The notes below the pieces were generated by a model, which was not told the origin of the DNA, made no database searches, and saw only the letters and a list, made by a program, of their open reading frames with translations. A program made the position numbers and the translations under genes. DNA of 64,000 nucleotides, taken from contig NZ_JMSZ01000024.1 in NCBI RefSeq assembly GCF_000691225.1, forward strand, positions 62,001 to 126,000, in the 5' to 3' direction. Positions 39,659-48,406 of the stretch are shown piece after piece (position 1 is the first letter of the stretch; each line of letters opens with the position of its first letter). The DNA comes from Nitrincola lacisaponensis (GTDB lineage: Bacteria > Pseudomonadota > Gammaproteobacteria > Pseudomonadales > Balneatricaceae).

Positions 39659-40675
39659 TCAGCGTTCAGCTTGTGTCAGCTGCAGATTTTTTGCGTGAGC
39701 CAGTGAGCAGTATTCGAAGAGTTTAAAAACATCCAGGGCATTCGCATCGACAAAAGGATGTATCCCGTCTGGACGTGATTGTGTTAATAGCTTGATACGC
39801 TCCAGTGTGTTGTCCCGACTGGAATGGTTGCTTAAAAAGATATCCACATTATGCTTCTCAGCAAGCTCTCTGAAGCGTGATGCGGATGCAGAGTACTGTT
39901 CAAACCGTTGGATATTAGGTCCGAAGTTAAATCCAGTGCCACCCCACAAGGCAACATAGTGTGTTGTATTGCCATCTTTTACAGGAAATATCAAAGATAG
40001 TGTACCAGGGGTATGTCCGGGCGTTAAATACAAGTAAAGCTGTTGATCACCCAGATCAAGCACATGACCGTCCTGTACAGAAATATCCCGATGGGGTGGG
40101 GTGCCCCAGCGAGGGTTTCTTGTATTGACACCATCAAGTTCGAGCATGAGCCACTCTGTTTCGCTCATGACAACACGCGCACCGTACTCAGTAACGATAT
40201 ATTCCTGCCCCCCGTAATGGTCGCCGTGGCCATGTGTGATCACTAGGTACTTTATATCTGCGGGGTCTAATCCAAGCGTGACAAGCCCTTCTTCGATATA
40301 GCGCTGTGCTTCTTCGTTATTATTCAAAGCGTCGATAATAATGATCCCTTCATCTGTTGTCAGTGCCCAGCTTGAAACGCCTGCATGCCCAACAAAATAT
40401 AAATTATCAAAAACCTGCGTAGGTATTGGTTCTGGCAGACTGCGCACGCGCTGCTGAGTCGAGCGCTCATTGACAAGGTTGGCGGGGCGGTTGCCTGCTG
40501 TACGTAAGGGTATTGTTAAATCGCATAAGTTCAGTAACCCTGGATAGTGCTGGCCAGCCTGTATACCTTGCTCTGCAAGTGCTTGAGGATCTAGAGGCTC
40601 TGCGTGTGCTGCTGTCAGACAAAGAGCAGCAAAAACAGAGTAGGTTAAAATATGTTTTTTCATGGCTATTCTCAT
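39659..40675 (-). CDS. Secreted metallo-beta-lactamase-fold hydrolase
   Basis: The 338-residue protein has an N-terminal signal peptide (KKHILTYSVFAALCLTAAHA, cleavage near AHA-EP) and an MBL domain with the zinc motif HGHGDHYGG (HxHxDH) near residue 147, plus LTPGHTPGTLSL and a later NHSS. This places a zinc hydrolase in the periplasm. It starts 4 bases after the TonB-dependent receptor stop, so they are probably cotranscribed; a role on the imported ligand is inference. The ATG at 40663 is an alternative start. The substrate is unknown. Confidence 0.85.
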   Translation of the reverse strand: MRIAMKKHILTYSVFAALCLTAAHAEPLDPQALAEQGIQAGQHYPGLLNLCDLTIPLRTAGNRPANLVNERSTQQRVRSLPEPIPTQVFDNLYFVGHAGVSSWALTTDEGIIIIDALNNNEEAQRYIEEGLVTLGLDPADIKYLVITHGHGDHYGGQEYIVTEYGARVVMSETEWLMLELDGVNTRNPRWGTPPHRDISVQDGHVLDLGDQQLYLYLTPGHTPGTLSLIFPVKDGNTTHYVALWGGTGFNFGPNIQRFEQYSASASRFRELAEKHNVDIFLSNHSSRDNTLERIKLLTQSRPDGIHPFVDANALDVFKLFEYCSLAHAKNLQLTQAER

Positions 40676-40679
40676 ATGC

Positions 40680-43184
40680 TTAGAAAGAGGCGGTTAAAGA
40701 GGCAAAATAGCTGCGGCCTGCCTCATTGTAAGTTGCTGCGCCTGCTCCGTTCTGATTGTGTTCGCGATACAGCTGTTTGTTCAGCAGATTGGAAACCCCA
40801 ACTCTGCCGCGGATGTGTTCATTGAATCTGTATTCAGCGCTGGCTCCAAAAATATGGTAGGGCTTGCGCACTGAGAGAGCATCTCCAGTCGTGTCAGCAC
40901 CATTAATATTGCGGGTTCTGGGTTCCTGCTCACCATAAAAGGTCGCGGTTAGGACAAGGTTAAGTTGTTCGTTCGCTTGCCAGTCCAGCGAGCTGTTGAT
41001 GGTGTATTCAGGAATAACCGATAAGGGTTGATCTGTTGTTTTGTTATGGTTTTCGATCATATACGTGAAGTTATTACTGAGCTTCAAACGATGATCATGC
41101 CGGCCCAGGAGTGGTATTGTCAGATGACCCTCAATTCCTTGAACGATCGCCTTATCGGAATTGCTCCACTGGAACAGATAACGACCGCTGGGGAGTAGTT
41201 CAGGTGTTAAATCGGGCATGTCTGCAACCACTTTATTATCGTAATCGTTGCGGAAGTAGGTAATTCCGGCAGATACGTTTTGATCGTCGAAGAAGAGGCC
41301 AACCTCTTTATTGATGCTGATTTCAGGGTTCAGATCGGAGTTACCCTGGATTAAACAACCGGAGTTGTTGGGTCTGGGCCAATTAACGGGACAGCCATTA
41401 CCGCGTGTTTCCCAAAAATAATTGGTATTGGATTGATACAGATTAGGTGCTTTAAAGGCACGTGCAATACCACCTTTGATGGACCAGTTCGGTGCGAAAT
41501 CAAAAAAGAGGTTCAAGCTGGGGCTCAAGTTATAACCAAATTGGCTGTGGTGATCGATTCGCAGTCCGGGTGTGATAGCGAGTTGATCCGTAAGCTGCAT
41601 GTTATTTTCGATAAAGACGGCAATGCTGGTCGCATCTGCTACAGAGTTTCGATTCTCATCCAAGCCAAGATCTGCACTGCTATTGCTCAGCGAGTAGGGG
41701 TCATCCAGTGAGTCATACCGGACTTCATAACCGAGTGTTAACATTTGATCGACGCTGTCATGATGTAAAGGTGTATTAAACTCACCATTCATGAACCAGT
41801 TTTTCAAAATTGAAGTCGACATCTCATTGGTTGCGGCAGCTGTGTTATCGGGATCACGCAGGAAAGCGCCTTCGGATCCACCTGAAAGTCCCTCTCTCAG
41901 GCGTCTGTTATTGGTTTCTTCATAGGCCAGGCTGACACGTGATGTGCGTCCACCTTCCCATATCCCTCGGTGTGAAAGAGATCCGGTGTAACGATAGATG
42001 CGATTGGTCTCTGTGCCCTCCTCCGCCAAATTATTAATGCCCTCATAGCCGGCATTCATGGCTCGGTCACCTGCATAAATGTTGCCCTGGCGACTCACTC
42101 CTGAATTAAATTCAACGATATTGGACGGATTTATATCCCAACGGAGTCGAAGGTTCGCATTTTCATTCACCACTCCTTCACGGCCTGCAGGTGGAGTAAC
42201 GCCTGTGGCAAATGCTTCATTCAAATCCAGTGAGTCTGCATCTGTTTTGTTGTAGCTACCATAGAAACGATAGGATACCGATTCACTGACAGGTCCTGAG
42301 ACGTTATAGCCAACACGGTTGGTTATTTGCTCATTATCATTTTCGGGCCTGTTTGTGTAATAGGTGATTTGGCTCTGGGTTGTTTGACTTGGAGCCGTTG
42401 TAATGATGTTGACCACACCGCCAGATGCACCAGAACCATACCTTGCAGCAGCCGGACCTCGGATGACTTCGATACGCTCTACCATTTCTGCAGGCACCCA
42501 GTTGCTGTCGCCTCGTGTGTTGCGTTCGCCACTACGTCCCATGCGAGTAGAGTTGCGCGACGACACAGGTACACCATCAATCAAAATCATGGTGTTTTCA
42601 GGTCCCATACCACGCAGATCGATTTGTCGGCTATTGCCAAATTGACCTGTTGATGAATTGCCAGTCAGGTTAACACCGGGCATCCGGCGAACAATTTCTG
42701 ACAGGTCATTAGTAACCGGTGTTTTCTCCAGGTCTGTTCGTCTGATGATTGAAACCCCTGGTGACTGGCGCAGCATTTGCTCTGCTGTGGCTGTCACGAA
42801 GAGATCTGCAAGGCGTACTTGTTCGTCCATTTGAGTGGTCTGCACCGCTCGTAATCCGTAGCCCTTGTCTGTAAGCGGAACGATTTCAAGCCCTGTATTC
42901 GCAAGAAGTTGTTTGAACCCACTCTCCACTGTGTGATAACCACTCAGTCCATTACTGGATAAACCCTCGGCTAACTCTGTAGATCCAATCAAGTAGACAT
43001 TTTGTTCAAGTGCAAACTTTGTCAAGGCGTCAATGAGCGTGCCTGCAGGAATGTTAATGGTTTGCGCTTGCTGCTGAGCTTCGGCTTTCGGAGCATGGCT
43101 TATAAAAAAAATGCTTCCAGACAATAATGCCAGGTGCATGGATAGTAACAGTGGTTTTGTATAGAGGGTGCGTTTGGCTTTCAT
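40680..43184 (-). CDS. FepA-like TonB-dependent siderophore receptor with STN signalling domain
   Basis: The 834-residue outer-membrane protein has a signal peptide (to about residue 36), an STN signalling domain (about 42-112; INIPAGTLIDALTKFALEQN), a plug domain and a beta-barrel ending in aromatic LTASF. The plug segment GPENTMILIDGVPVSSRNS and GDSNWVPAEMVERIEVIRGP is very like FepA/PfeA catecholate-siderophore receptors, but those usually lack STN. Together with the convergent fecI-fecR this suggests a surface-signalling iron uptake system. Ferric enterobactin-like ligands are a reasonable guess, not shown. Confidence 0.92.
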   Translation of the reverse strand: MKAKRTLYTKPLLLSMHLALLSGSIFFISHAPKAEAQQQAQTINIPAGTLIDALTKFALEQNVYLIGSTELAEGLSSNGLSGYHTVESGFKQLLANTGLEIVPLTDKGYGLRAVQTTQMDEQVRLADLFVTATAEQMLRQSPGVSIIRRTDLEKTPVTNDLSEIVRRMPGVNLTGNSSTGQFGNSRQIDLRGMGPENTMILIDGVPVSSRNSTRMGRSGERNTRGDSNWVPAEMVERIEVIRGPAAARYGSGASGGVVNIITTAPSQTTQSQITYYTNRPENDNEQITNRVGYNVSGPVSESVSYRFYGSYNKTDADSLDLNEAFATGVTPPAGREGVVNENANLRLRWDINPSNIVEFNSGVSRQGNIYAGDRAMNAGYEGINNLAEEGTETNRIYRYTGSLSHRGIWEGGRTSRVSLAYEETNNRRLREGLSGGSEGAFLRDPDNTAAATNEMSTSILKNWFMNGEFNTPLHHDSVDQMLTLGYEVRYDSLDDPYSLSNSSADLGLDENRNSVADATSIAVFIENNMQLTDQLAITPGLRIDHHSQFGYNLSPSLNLFFDFAPNWSIKGGIARAFKAPNLYQSNTNYFWETRGNGCPVNWPRPNNSGCLIQGNSDLNPEISINKEVGLFFDDQNVSAGITYFRNDYDNKVVADMPDLTPELLPSGRYLFQWSNSDKAIVQGIEGHLTIPLLGRHDHRLKLSNNFTYMIENHNKTTDQPLSVIPEYTINSSLDWQANEQLNLVLTATFYGEQEPRTRNINGADTTGDALSVRKPYHIFGASAEYRFNEHIRGRVGVSNLLNKQLYREHNQNGAGAATYNEAGRSYFASLTASF

Positions 43185-43209
43185 GTTGAACTTCTTGGCT
43201 AGTATGTTG

Positions 43210-43225
43210 GATAAATATATTTATC
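43210..43225. promoter_or_regulatory. Palindrome upstream of the receptor gene
   Basis: GATAAATATATTTATC is a perfect 16-base palindrome 26 bases before the receptor start codon. It resembles half-sites of Fur boxes but does not fit the 7-1-7 spacing. It is a candidate operator for iron control of the receptor-hydrolase operon. Confidence 0.5.
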
Positions 43226-43398
43226 TATAACCAATGGGAGCTGGAAATCCGGAACTTTTATTTGTATTTTTTACATTCTAACGTTCCAGGTCAGCAAAAC
43301 TGGCTCTTGAACCCCAAACATTGCAAAATAGTGGGGCAGGGCCGTTCTGATGCAGAATGGCTCCATCTTCATTGAGCCCAGATGAGCACTTTCAGGTA

Positions 43399-45027
43399 AT
43401 GACCAACACCCTTCGGGTCGCGATGGCCCAGTTGAACTTCATGGTGGGAGATATTCCCGGTAATCTGCAACGCATTCTGGCGGCTGCCGCTGAGGCGCGG
43501 GACCAGCATCAGGCGGATCTGCTGCTCTGTTCCGAACTGGCGCTGACCGGCTATCCACCTGAGGATCTGTTGTTGCGCCCCAGTCTCGAAACCCGGGTCG
43601 AGAAAGCCTTGCAGCAGCTGAAAGATGAATTACGTGGCATCACGCTGGTACTGGGCTATCCGCGCTATCAGGCCGGGCGGCTGTACAACATGGCGGGTGT
43701 GATTCATGAAGGTGAACTAATTTTCGAATATGCCAAACAGTGTTTACCTAACTTCCAGGTGTTTGATGAAAAACGCTACTTTGTCGCAGGCAGCCAGTCG
43801 GGCACCTTTAACCTGAAGGGCTGTCGCATTGGCCTGAGTATCTGTGAAGACATCTGGCATTCCGGGCCTGTCGGGCAGTTGAAAGATCAGGGAGTCGAGC
43901 TGATTCTGAACCTGAATGCATCCCCTTTCCATGCCGGCAAGACCGGTTTGCGGCAGCAGGTGCTGGCGCAGCGGGCACAGGAGTGTGGTGCACCGATTAT
44001 CTATGTGAATCAGTTTGGTGGTCAGGATGAGCTGGTCTTTGATGGTGGCTCGATCGTCGTGAATGCACAGGGCACCCCGGTGTTCACCGCTCCACATTTC
44101 TGCGAATCGCTGGATTGTGTCGATCTGTGTCTCGAGAGTGGAACCCTGACAGCCTGTCAGCCTTCATCACCGGAACTGTCGCTGGAAGCAGCGGTGTATC
44201 AGGTGTTGGTCACGGGTGTTCGGGACTATGTTGAAAAGAACCGCTTTCCTGGTGTCGTACTGGGACTGTCCGGCGGGATCGACTCAGCCGTGACCGCTGC
44301 GGTTGCCGTAGATGCGCTGGGCCCTGAGCGTGTTGAAGTGGTGATGATGCCGTTTCGTTATACGGCATCGATGAGCATTGAAGATGCAGAAGCCCAGGCG
44401 CAATTGCTGGGTGTGCGTTATCAGGCGATCTCGATTGAGCCACTGTACGACAGCTTCATGCAGCAACTGGCACCATCGTTTGTGGGGCGACAGCCGGATA
44501 CCACCGAAGAAAACCTTCAGGCGCGCTGTCGAGGCGTGTTGCTGATGGCGCTGTCCAATAAAACCGGTGCGCTGGTGCTGACCACTGGCAATAAAAGCGA
44601 AGTCGCCGTGGGCTACTCAACCCTCTATGGCGATATGGCCGGTGGGTTTGATGTGCTGAAAGATGTCCCCAAAACCCTGGTGTACCGCCTGGCGAACTAT
44701 CGCAACAGTCTCTCGGCTGCCATTCCGCAGCGGGTCATCGACCGTCCGCCGTCGGCTGAGCTGGCACCGGATCAGAAAGATCAGGATTCACTGCCGGATT
44801 ATGATGAGCTGGACCGCATTCTCGAGCTGTACGTGGAGCAGGATTACAGTGCCCACGCCATTATTGCCGAAGGCTTTGATGCCGATGTGGTACAGCGGGT
44901 GATTCGTCTGGTCGATCTGAATGAATACAAGCGACGCCAGGCACCGATAGGCCCGCGTATTACCCAGCGTGGATTCGGACGTGACCGGCGTTACCCGATT
45001 ACGTCCGGCTGGCGGGCAGGCGAATAG
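43399..45027 (+). CDS. nadE: Glutamine-dependent NAD+ synthetase
   Basis: NadE amidates nicotinate adenine dinucleotide to NAD+. The 542-residue protein has an N-terminal nitrilase-like glutaminase domain (LLLCSELALTGYPPEDLLL; catalytic cysteine in GLSICEDIWH) and a C-terminal synthetase domain with the PP-loop LGLSGGIDSAVTAAV, LTTGNKSEVAVGYSTLYGDMAGGF. The ATG at 43399 (MTNTLRVAMAQLNFMVGDIPGN) fits family starts; the ATG at 43357 would add 14 residues. Confidence 0.95.
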   Translation: MTNTLRVAMAQLNFMVGDIPGNLQRILAAAAEARDQHQADLLLCSELALTGYPPEDLLLRPSLETRVEKALQQLKDELRGITLVLGYPRYQAGRLYNMAGVIHEGELIFEYAKQCLPNFQVFDEKRYFVAGSQSGTFNLKGCRIGLSICEDIWHSGPVGQLKDQGVELILNLNASPFHAGKTGLRQQVLAQRAQECGAPIIYVNQFGGQDELVFDGGSIVVNAQGTPVFTAPHFCESLDCVDLCLESGTLTACQPSSPELSLEAAVYQVLVTGVRDYVEKNRFPGVVLGLSGGIDSAVTAAVAVDALGPERVEVVMMPFRYTASMSIEDAEAQAQLLGVRYQAISIEPLYDSFMQQLAPSFVGRQPDTTEENLQARCRGVLLMALSNKTGALVLTTGNKSEVAVGYSTLYGDMAGGFDVLKDVPKTLVYRLANYRNSLSAAIPQRVIDRPPSAELAPDQKDQDSLPDYDELDRILELYVEQDYSAHAIIAEGFDADVVQRVIRLVDLNEYKRRQAPIGPRITQRGFGRDRRYPITSGWRAGE

Positions 45028-45039
45028 CCTGACAGCGCG

Positions 45040-45600
45040 TTACCACTCACCTTCTTCGGCGGCATCCCAGTCGTAGGGGGTGATCTGAAAGGCCTCCAGG
45101 CGATAGCCGGAGGTACCCATCTCATGGCTGAAGGTCACCGTGTTCAGACGTCCGGTCACCCAGACAGCATCCCAGAGGTTTTCAACCTGAGTGCCAGGCT
45201 CAAAATGCACATCGATAATCTGGTTGGACGGTGGTGGCGGTACATGAATACAGGCACCGAAATAAGGCACCAGAAAAAAGCGGTGTACGCGGGTCTGTTC
45301 CGCTTCCAGAGGCACAACAAATCCGGGAATACTGATCATTTTGCCGTCCAGCTCACCGCGCACCGGTGCTGACGCCAGGACTGACATCATCTGATCGAGC
45401 ATTTTTTCTGCTTCGGGACTGAAGTCATCCAGCATGTCAAAACTGTAGGGATCATAGTCGAAATCGCCGAGCAGATCGGCCAGTGACAGGGTGTAGTCTT
45501 CCGGCATCAGTTCATCCCAGGTGAACTCCACCGGGTCGTTGGCATGTGCGGGAGCGGCCAGTAGCAGGGCTACCAGCAGGGTCAGAATCAGCTTGGGCAT
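45040..45600 (-). CDS. DUF3299-family periplasmic protein
   Basis: The 186-residue protein has a signal peptide (KLILTLLVALLLAAPAHA) and a DUF3299 domain with ISIPGFVVPLE and LVPYFGACIHVPPPPSNQI, a conserved cysteine/histidine motif. It is the last gene of the Zur-boxed operon and starts 17 bases after the permease stop. Its role is unknown; the operon context suggests zinc uptake or handling. The start at 45600 was chosen for its signal peptide. Confidence 0.85.
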   Translation of the reverse strand: MPKLILTLLVALLLAAPAHANDPVEFTWDELMPEDYTLSLADLLGDFDYDPYSFDMLDDFSPEAEKMLDQMMSVLASAPVRGELDGKMISIPGFVVPLEAEQTRVHRFFLVPYFGACIHVPPPPSNQIIDVHFEPGTQVENLWDAVWVTGRLNTVTFSHEMGTSGYRLEAFQITPYDWDAAEEGEW

Positions 45601-45617
45601 ACGCCTCCTGTCAGCAA

Positions 45618-46874
45618 TCAGAGTCTGGGTGTCAGGCCGTCGGCCAGAGTATAGCGGTAAGCACGCCAGGCAGGAATCAATCCGGTGATCAAACCTGCGC
45701 ATTGCACGGCACCCAGCAGCCACCATTGTGTGCCAGTGGGCCAGCCAGGATTACTGAGGAAAATACCATACTCTAACGCCAGCCAGTCCTGAATGCCCAG
45801 TGTCAGGAGGGTCAGCAGTAACATTCCCAGCAGAATGCCAAGGAAGGTCAGTAACATCGCCTCAAACAGCAGCAGCGCCACAATGCGCAGGGGGCTGGCA
45901 CCTACAGCACGTAAGACCGCCAATTCGCGACGACGTTCATTCAGGCTGGTCAACAACATGCCCAGCATACCGGTGAAGCCAGCAAAGACGACACAGGCAG
46001 AGATAATCAGCAGGGTGCGTTCGGCAATCGACATCACCTGCCAGAGTTCCTGTAACGCGACGCCGGGCAGAATGGCTTGCAGCGGCTCCGCACGGAAGTT
46101 GTTGATGGCACGTTGCAGGTGGAAGGTACTGATACGTGACTCCAGGCCAAGCAGAAAGGCGGTAATCTGCTTGGGTGTCAGATCCATCTCGCGTGCCTCA
46201 TCTTTGGAGACATTCAGACCGGGAATTCGTGTACCCGCGCGCCAATCCAGATGAATGGCTTCCCAGGCGGAGAGACTGATAAGCAGATTACGGTCAACCG
46301 GTGTGCCGGTGGGCTGCAGAATACCGGATACCTGGAAGGGTTTGTCATCATGATTGGCAAAACTGCCAGGTCCCAGGCCATGCGCAATCACCACCCGGTC
46401 ACCCAGTTCATACTTCAGCGCGCGTGCGACCTCAGCACCAATGACGACATCGAACAGATCATCAAAGGCTTGACCCTGGCTGAACTGCAGGGGTTGCTGC
46501 TGGCCGAAACGATAGTGTTTGAAGTAATCCTCTGTGGTGCCGACCACACGAAAACCGCGATGCGAGTCACCCAGTGTAATCGGAATGCTCCAGGCCACCT
46601 GATCATGCTCGGCGATCTGCTGGTAACTGCTCCAGCGGATATTGTTGGTGGGTTGGCCAATGTTGAAGACAGAGTAGAGCAGCAGCGGCAAAGAACCACT
46701 GCGTGCGCCAACGATCAGGTCCGTGCCTGACACGGTATTGAAAAAACCCTGTCGGGCATCCTGACGTAGCTTGTCCACCCCGGTCAGCAGCAATACGCTG
46801 ATGGCAATGGTTAACAGGGTCAGTGCCGCGGTACCGCGACGATTCCATAAACTGCGTAGTGCCAGCATCAACAT
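45618..46874 (-). CDS. ABC transporter permease, FtsX/MacB-like
   Basis: The 418-residue inner-membrane protein has one N-terminal helix (LTLLTIAISVLLLTGVDKL), a large periplasmic domain (about 40-265) and three C-terminal helices with ELAVLRAVGASP, the pattern of FtsX/LolC-type permeases. It overlaps the ATPase gene by 1 base. In this type of operon it is thought to support zinc acquisition, but the transported molecule is not known. Confidence 0.87.
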   Translation of the reverse strand: MLMLALRSLWNRRGTAALTLLTIAISVLLLTGVDKLRQDARQGFFNTVSGTDLIVGARSGSLPLLLYSVFNIGQPTNNIRWSSYQQIAEHDQVAWSIPITLGDSHRGFRVVGTTEDYFKHYRFGQQQPLQFSQGQAFDDLFDVVIGAEVARALKYELGDRVVIAHGLGPGSFANHDDKPFQVSGILQPTGTPVDRNLLISLSAWEAIHLDWRAGTRIPGLNVSKDEAREMDLTPKQITAFLLGLESRISTFHLQRAINNFRAEPLQAILPGVALQELWQVMSIAERTLLIISACVVFAGFTGMLGMLLTSLNERRRELAVLRAVGASPLRIVALLLFEAMLLTFLGILLGMLLLTLLTLGIQDWLALEYGIFLSNPGWPTGTQWWLLGAVQCAGLITGLIPAWRAYRYTLADGLTPRL

Positions 46875-47566
46875 CAGACAGCTCCCTTGTGGTTGATCTC
46901 GGACAGATCAATGACGCGGTCAAAGTGATGACTGAGGCTCAGGTCATGGCTGACAAATACCAGCGTGGTCTGATGCTGCTGGCACTGCTGTGACAGCAAT
47001 GTCAGAAACTGATCCCGGCTGTCACTGTCGAGCGCTGAAGTGGGCTCATCTGCCAGCAGGATTTCCGGCTGCCCGATCAGAGCGCGTGCAGCCGCGACAC
47101 GTTGTTGCTGACCGATCGACAGTTCTGCCGTTTTCACCGGGTGCTCGACAAACGACTGTAACCCCAGCGCCTGCAGCAGGCTTTCAGCTGCCGCCTCAGG
47201 GTTACCTGCACGCTGACGGCGCAGGCTGGAAAAACGACAGGGCAGGGTGACATTATCAATCAGATTCAGATAAGGCAGCAGATTAAACTGCTGGAACAGC
47301 ACGCCAATATGGTCCGCACGAAAGCGGTCACGAAAGCGCTGTGAACGCGTGTTAAGGAGTTGATCGAGTAACTGAATCTGACCCTGCTGCGGTGACATCA
47401 AGCCACCGAGCAGGTTCAGCAGCGTACTTTTACCACTGCCGGAAGCACCGCGCAGAAACACCTGCTGACCTTTGGGGATATGCAGATGTTCAATTTGCAG
47501 AACCGGCTGGTCAGGTTTCCAGCCAAAACGGAGTTGTTGTACTTCAATCGCAGTGGTATCAGTCAT
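46874..47566 (-). CDS. ABC transporter ATP-binding protein, LolD/MacB-like
   Basis: The 230-residue ATPase has Walker A GASGSGKST, signature motif LSIGQQQRVAAARAL and Walker B ILLADEPTSALD. Sequence type (QQFNLLPYLNLIDNV) is LolD/MacB-like. It partners the permease downstream and is coupled at 1 base to the DUF2796 gene upstream. Confidence 0.92.
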   Translation of the reverse strand: MTDTTAIEVQQLRFGWKPDQPVLQIEHLHIPKGQQVFLRGASGSGKSTLLNLLGGLMSPQQGQIQLLDQLLNTRSQRFRDRFRADHIGVLFQQFNLLPYLNLIDNVTLPCRFSSLRRQRAGNPEAAAESLLQALGLQSFVEHPVKTAELSIGQQQRVAAARALIGQPEILLADEPTSALDSDSRDQFLTLLSQQCQQHQTTLVFVSHDLSLSHHFDRVIDLSEINHKGAV

Positions 47567-48279
47567 TAGTTCATTCGGATCAGGTTTTGTGCAGCATTCA
47601 GTGTCTGGCCTTTTTGACCACCTTCAGTGATCAGCTGAACCTGAATGTCGTGCAGTGATGGAAACGCGTCGAACAGATTGACACGAACAGTATCCAGATG
47701 TTCCGGATGCGCGCACTCATAATGATAATCGACCAGTACATCGCTATGCGCATGATCATGATGGTCATGGTCATGGTCATGTTTGTGGTCGTGGTCATGT
47801 TTGTGGTCGTGGTCATGTTTGTGGTCGTGGTCATGTTTGTGGTCATGGCCGTGCTTGTGGTCATGATCATGTTTGTGATCGTGGTCATGTGCTGCTTCCA
47901 GCAGATCGTGTTCGACCTGGACGTCCTGACGCACACACTCGGCGGCAACCGGAAGTGACCAGAGTATTTCAGGCAGCTCCATTTTGCCAAGCATGTCATA
48001 GACCTGGCCGCGCTGTTCATCGGTTTTGGCCTGATGCTCGAAGCCAACCAAGTCTGCAGCAGGTGCTTTCAGACTGACCAGCAGCATGGAACCTTCCAGA
48101 ACGACATCCAGGTTCGCCATACCGTGGACATGCGAATCCAGTGCATGCTGGTCGTGGCTATGATCATGGCTGTGTCCGTGGTCGTGGTTATGATCATGGT
48201 TGTGATTGTGATCATGCGATGAATGGGCGAAGGCCAGGCTGCTGGCAGCCAACAGGAAAGGAAGCGTCAGTTTAATCAT
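47566..48279 (-). CDS. zrgA: His-rich DUF2796 periplasmic protein (ZrgA-like)
   Basis: The 237-residue protein has a signal peptide (IKLTLPFLLAASSLAFA), an early His/Asp-rich stretch (HDHNHNHDHNHDHGHSHDH), a DUF2796 core (HVHGMANLDVVLEGSMLLVSLKAPAADLVGFEH), a long tandem HDHDHK repeat (about residues 133-175) and a C-terminal DUF2796 half. This is a probable periplasmic zinc binder, as for ZrgA of the Zur-regulated Vibrio zrg operon. It is the first gene of the operon and is preceded by a Zur box. Confidence 0.9.
   Translation of the reverse strand: MIKLTLPFLLAASSLAFAHSSHDHNHNHDHNHDHGHSHDHSHDQHALDSHVHGMANLDVVLEGSMLLVSLKAPAADLVGFEHQAKTDEQRGQVYDMLGKMELPEILWSLPVAAECVRQDVQVEHDLLEAAHDHDHKHDHDHKHGHDHKHDHDHKHDHDHKHDHDHKHDHDHDHHDHAHSDVLVDYHYECAHPEHLDTVRVNLFDAFPSLHDIQVQLITEGGQKGQTLNAAQNLIRMN
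47761..47890 (-). repeat. 18-bp tandem repeats encoding HDHDHK
   Basis: About seven imperfect copies of an 18-base unit (GTGGTCGTGGTCATGTTT on the plus strand) lie inside the DUF2796 gene. They encode a His-Asp-rich metal-binding stretch. The copies are nearly identical, so unit number may change by slippage. Confidence 0.88.
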
Positions 48280-48305
48280 GTTGTACTCCTGGAACAGGTT
48301 AATTT

Positions 48306-48320
48306 TGTTATAACATAACA
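48306..48320. promoter_or_regulatory. Zur box of the zinc operon
   Basis: TGTTATAACATAACA matches the gammaproteobacterial Zur core TGTTATANTATAACA at 13 of 14 specified bases. It lies 27 bases before the DUF2796 start codon, so the operon is probably repressed when zinc is plentiful. Confidence 0.85.
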
Positions 48321-48362
48321 GACCGGTTGCGTGACGCAAAGTTCCATCATGGCTAAAACGGC

Positions 48363-48386
48363 ACAAGCCACCCGAAGGTGGCTTGT
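48363..48386 (-). terminator. Terminator after bamD
   Basis: A 10-bp perfect stem ACAAGCCACC / GGTGGCTTGT with a TTCG tetraloop on the minus strand lies 21 bases after the bamD stop. GCCGTTTT follows. Confidence 0.78.
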
Positions 48387-48406
48387 TGGACAGGGCGCAG
48401 ATGCGT

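Noticed and set aside
47761-47890. Regular short repeats that look like a CRISPR array at first sight
   Set aside because: The units are contiguous, with no spacers, and stay in the reading frame of a His-rich protein.
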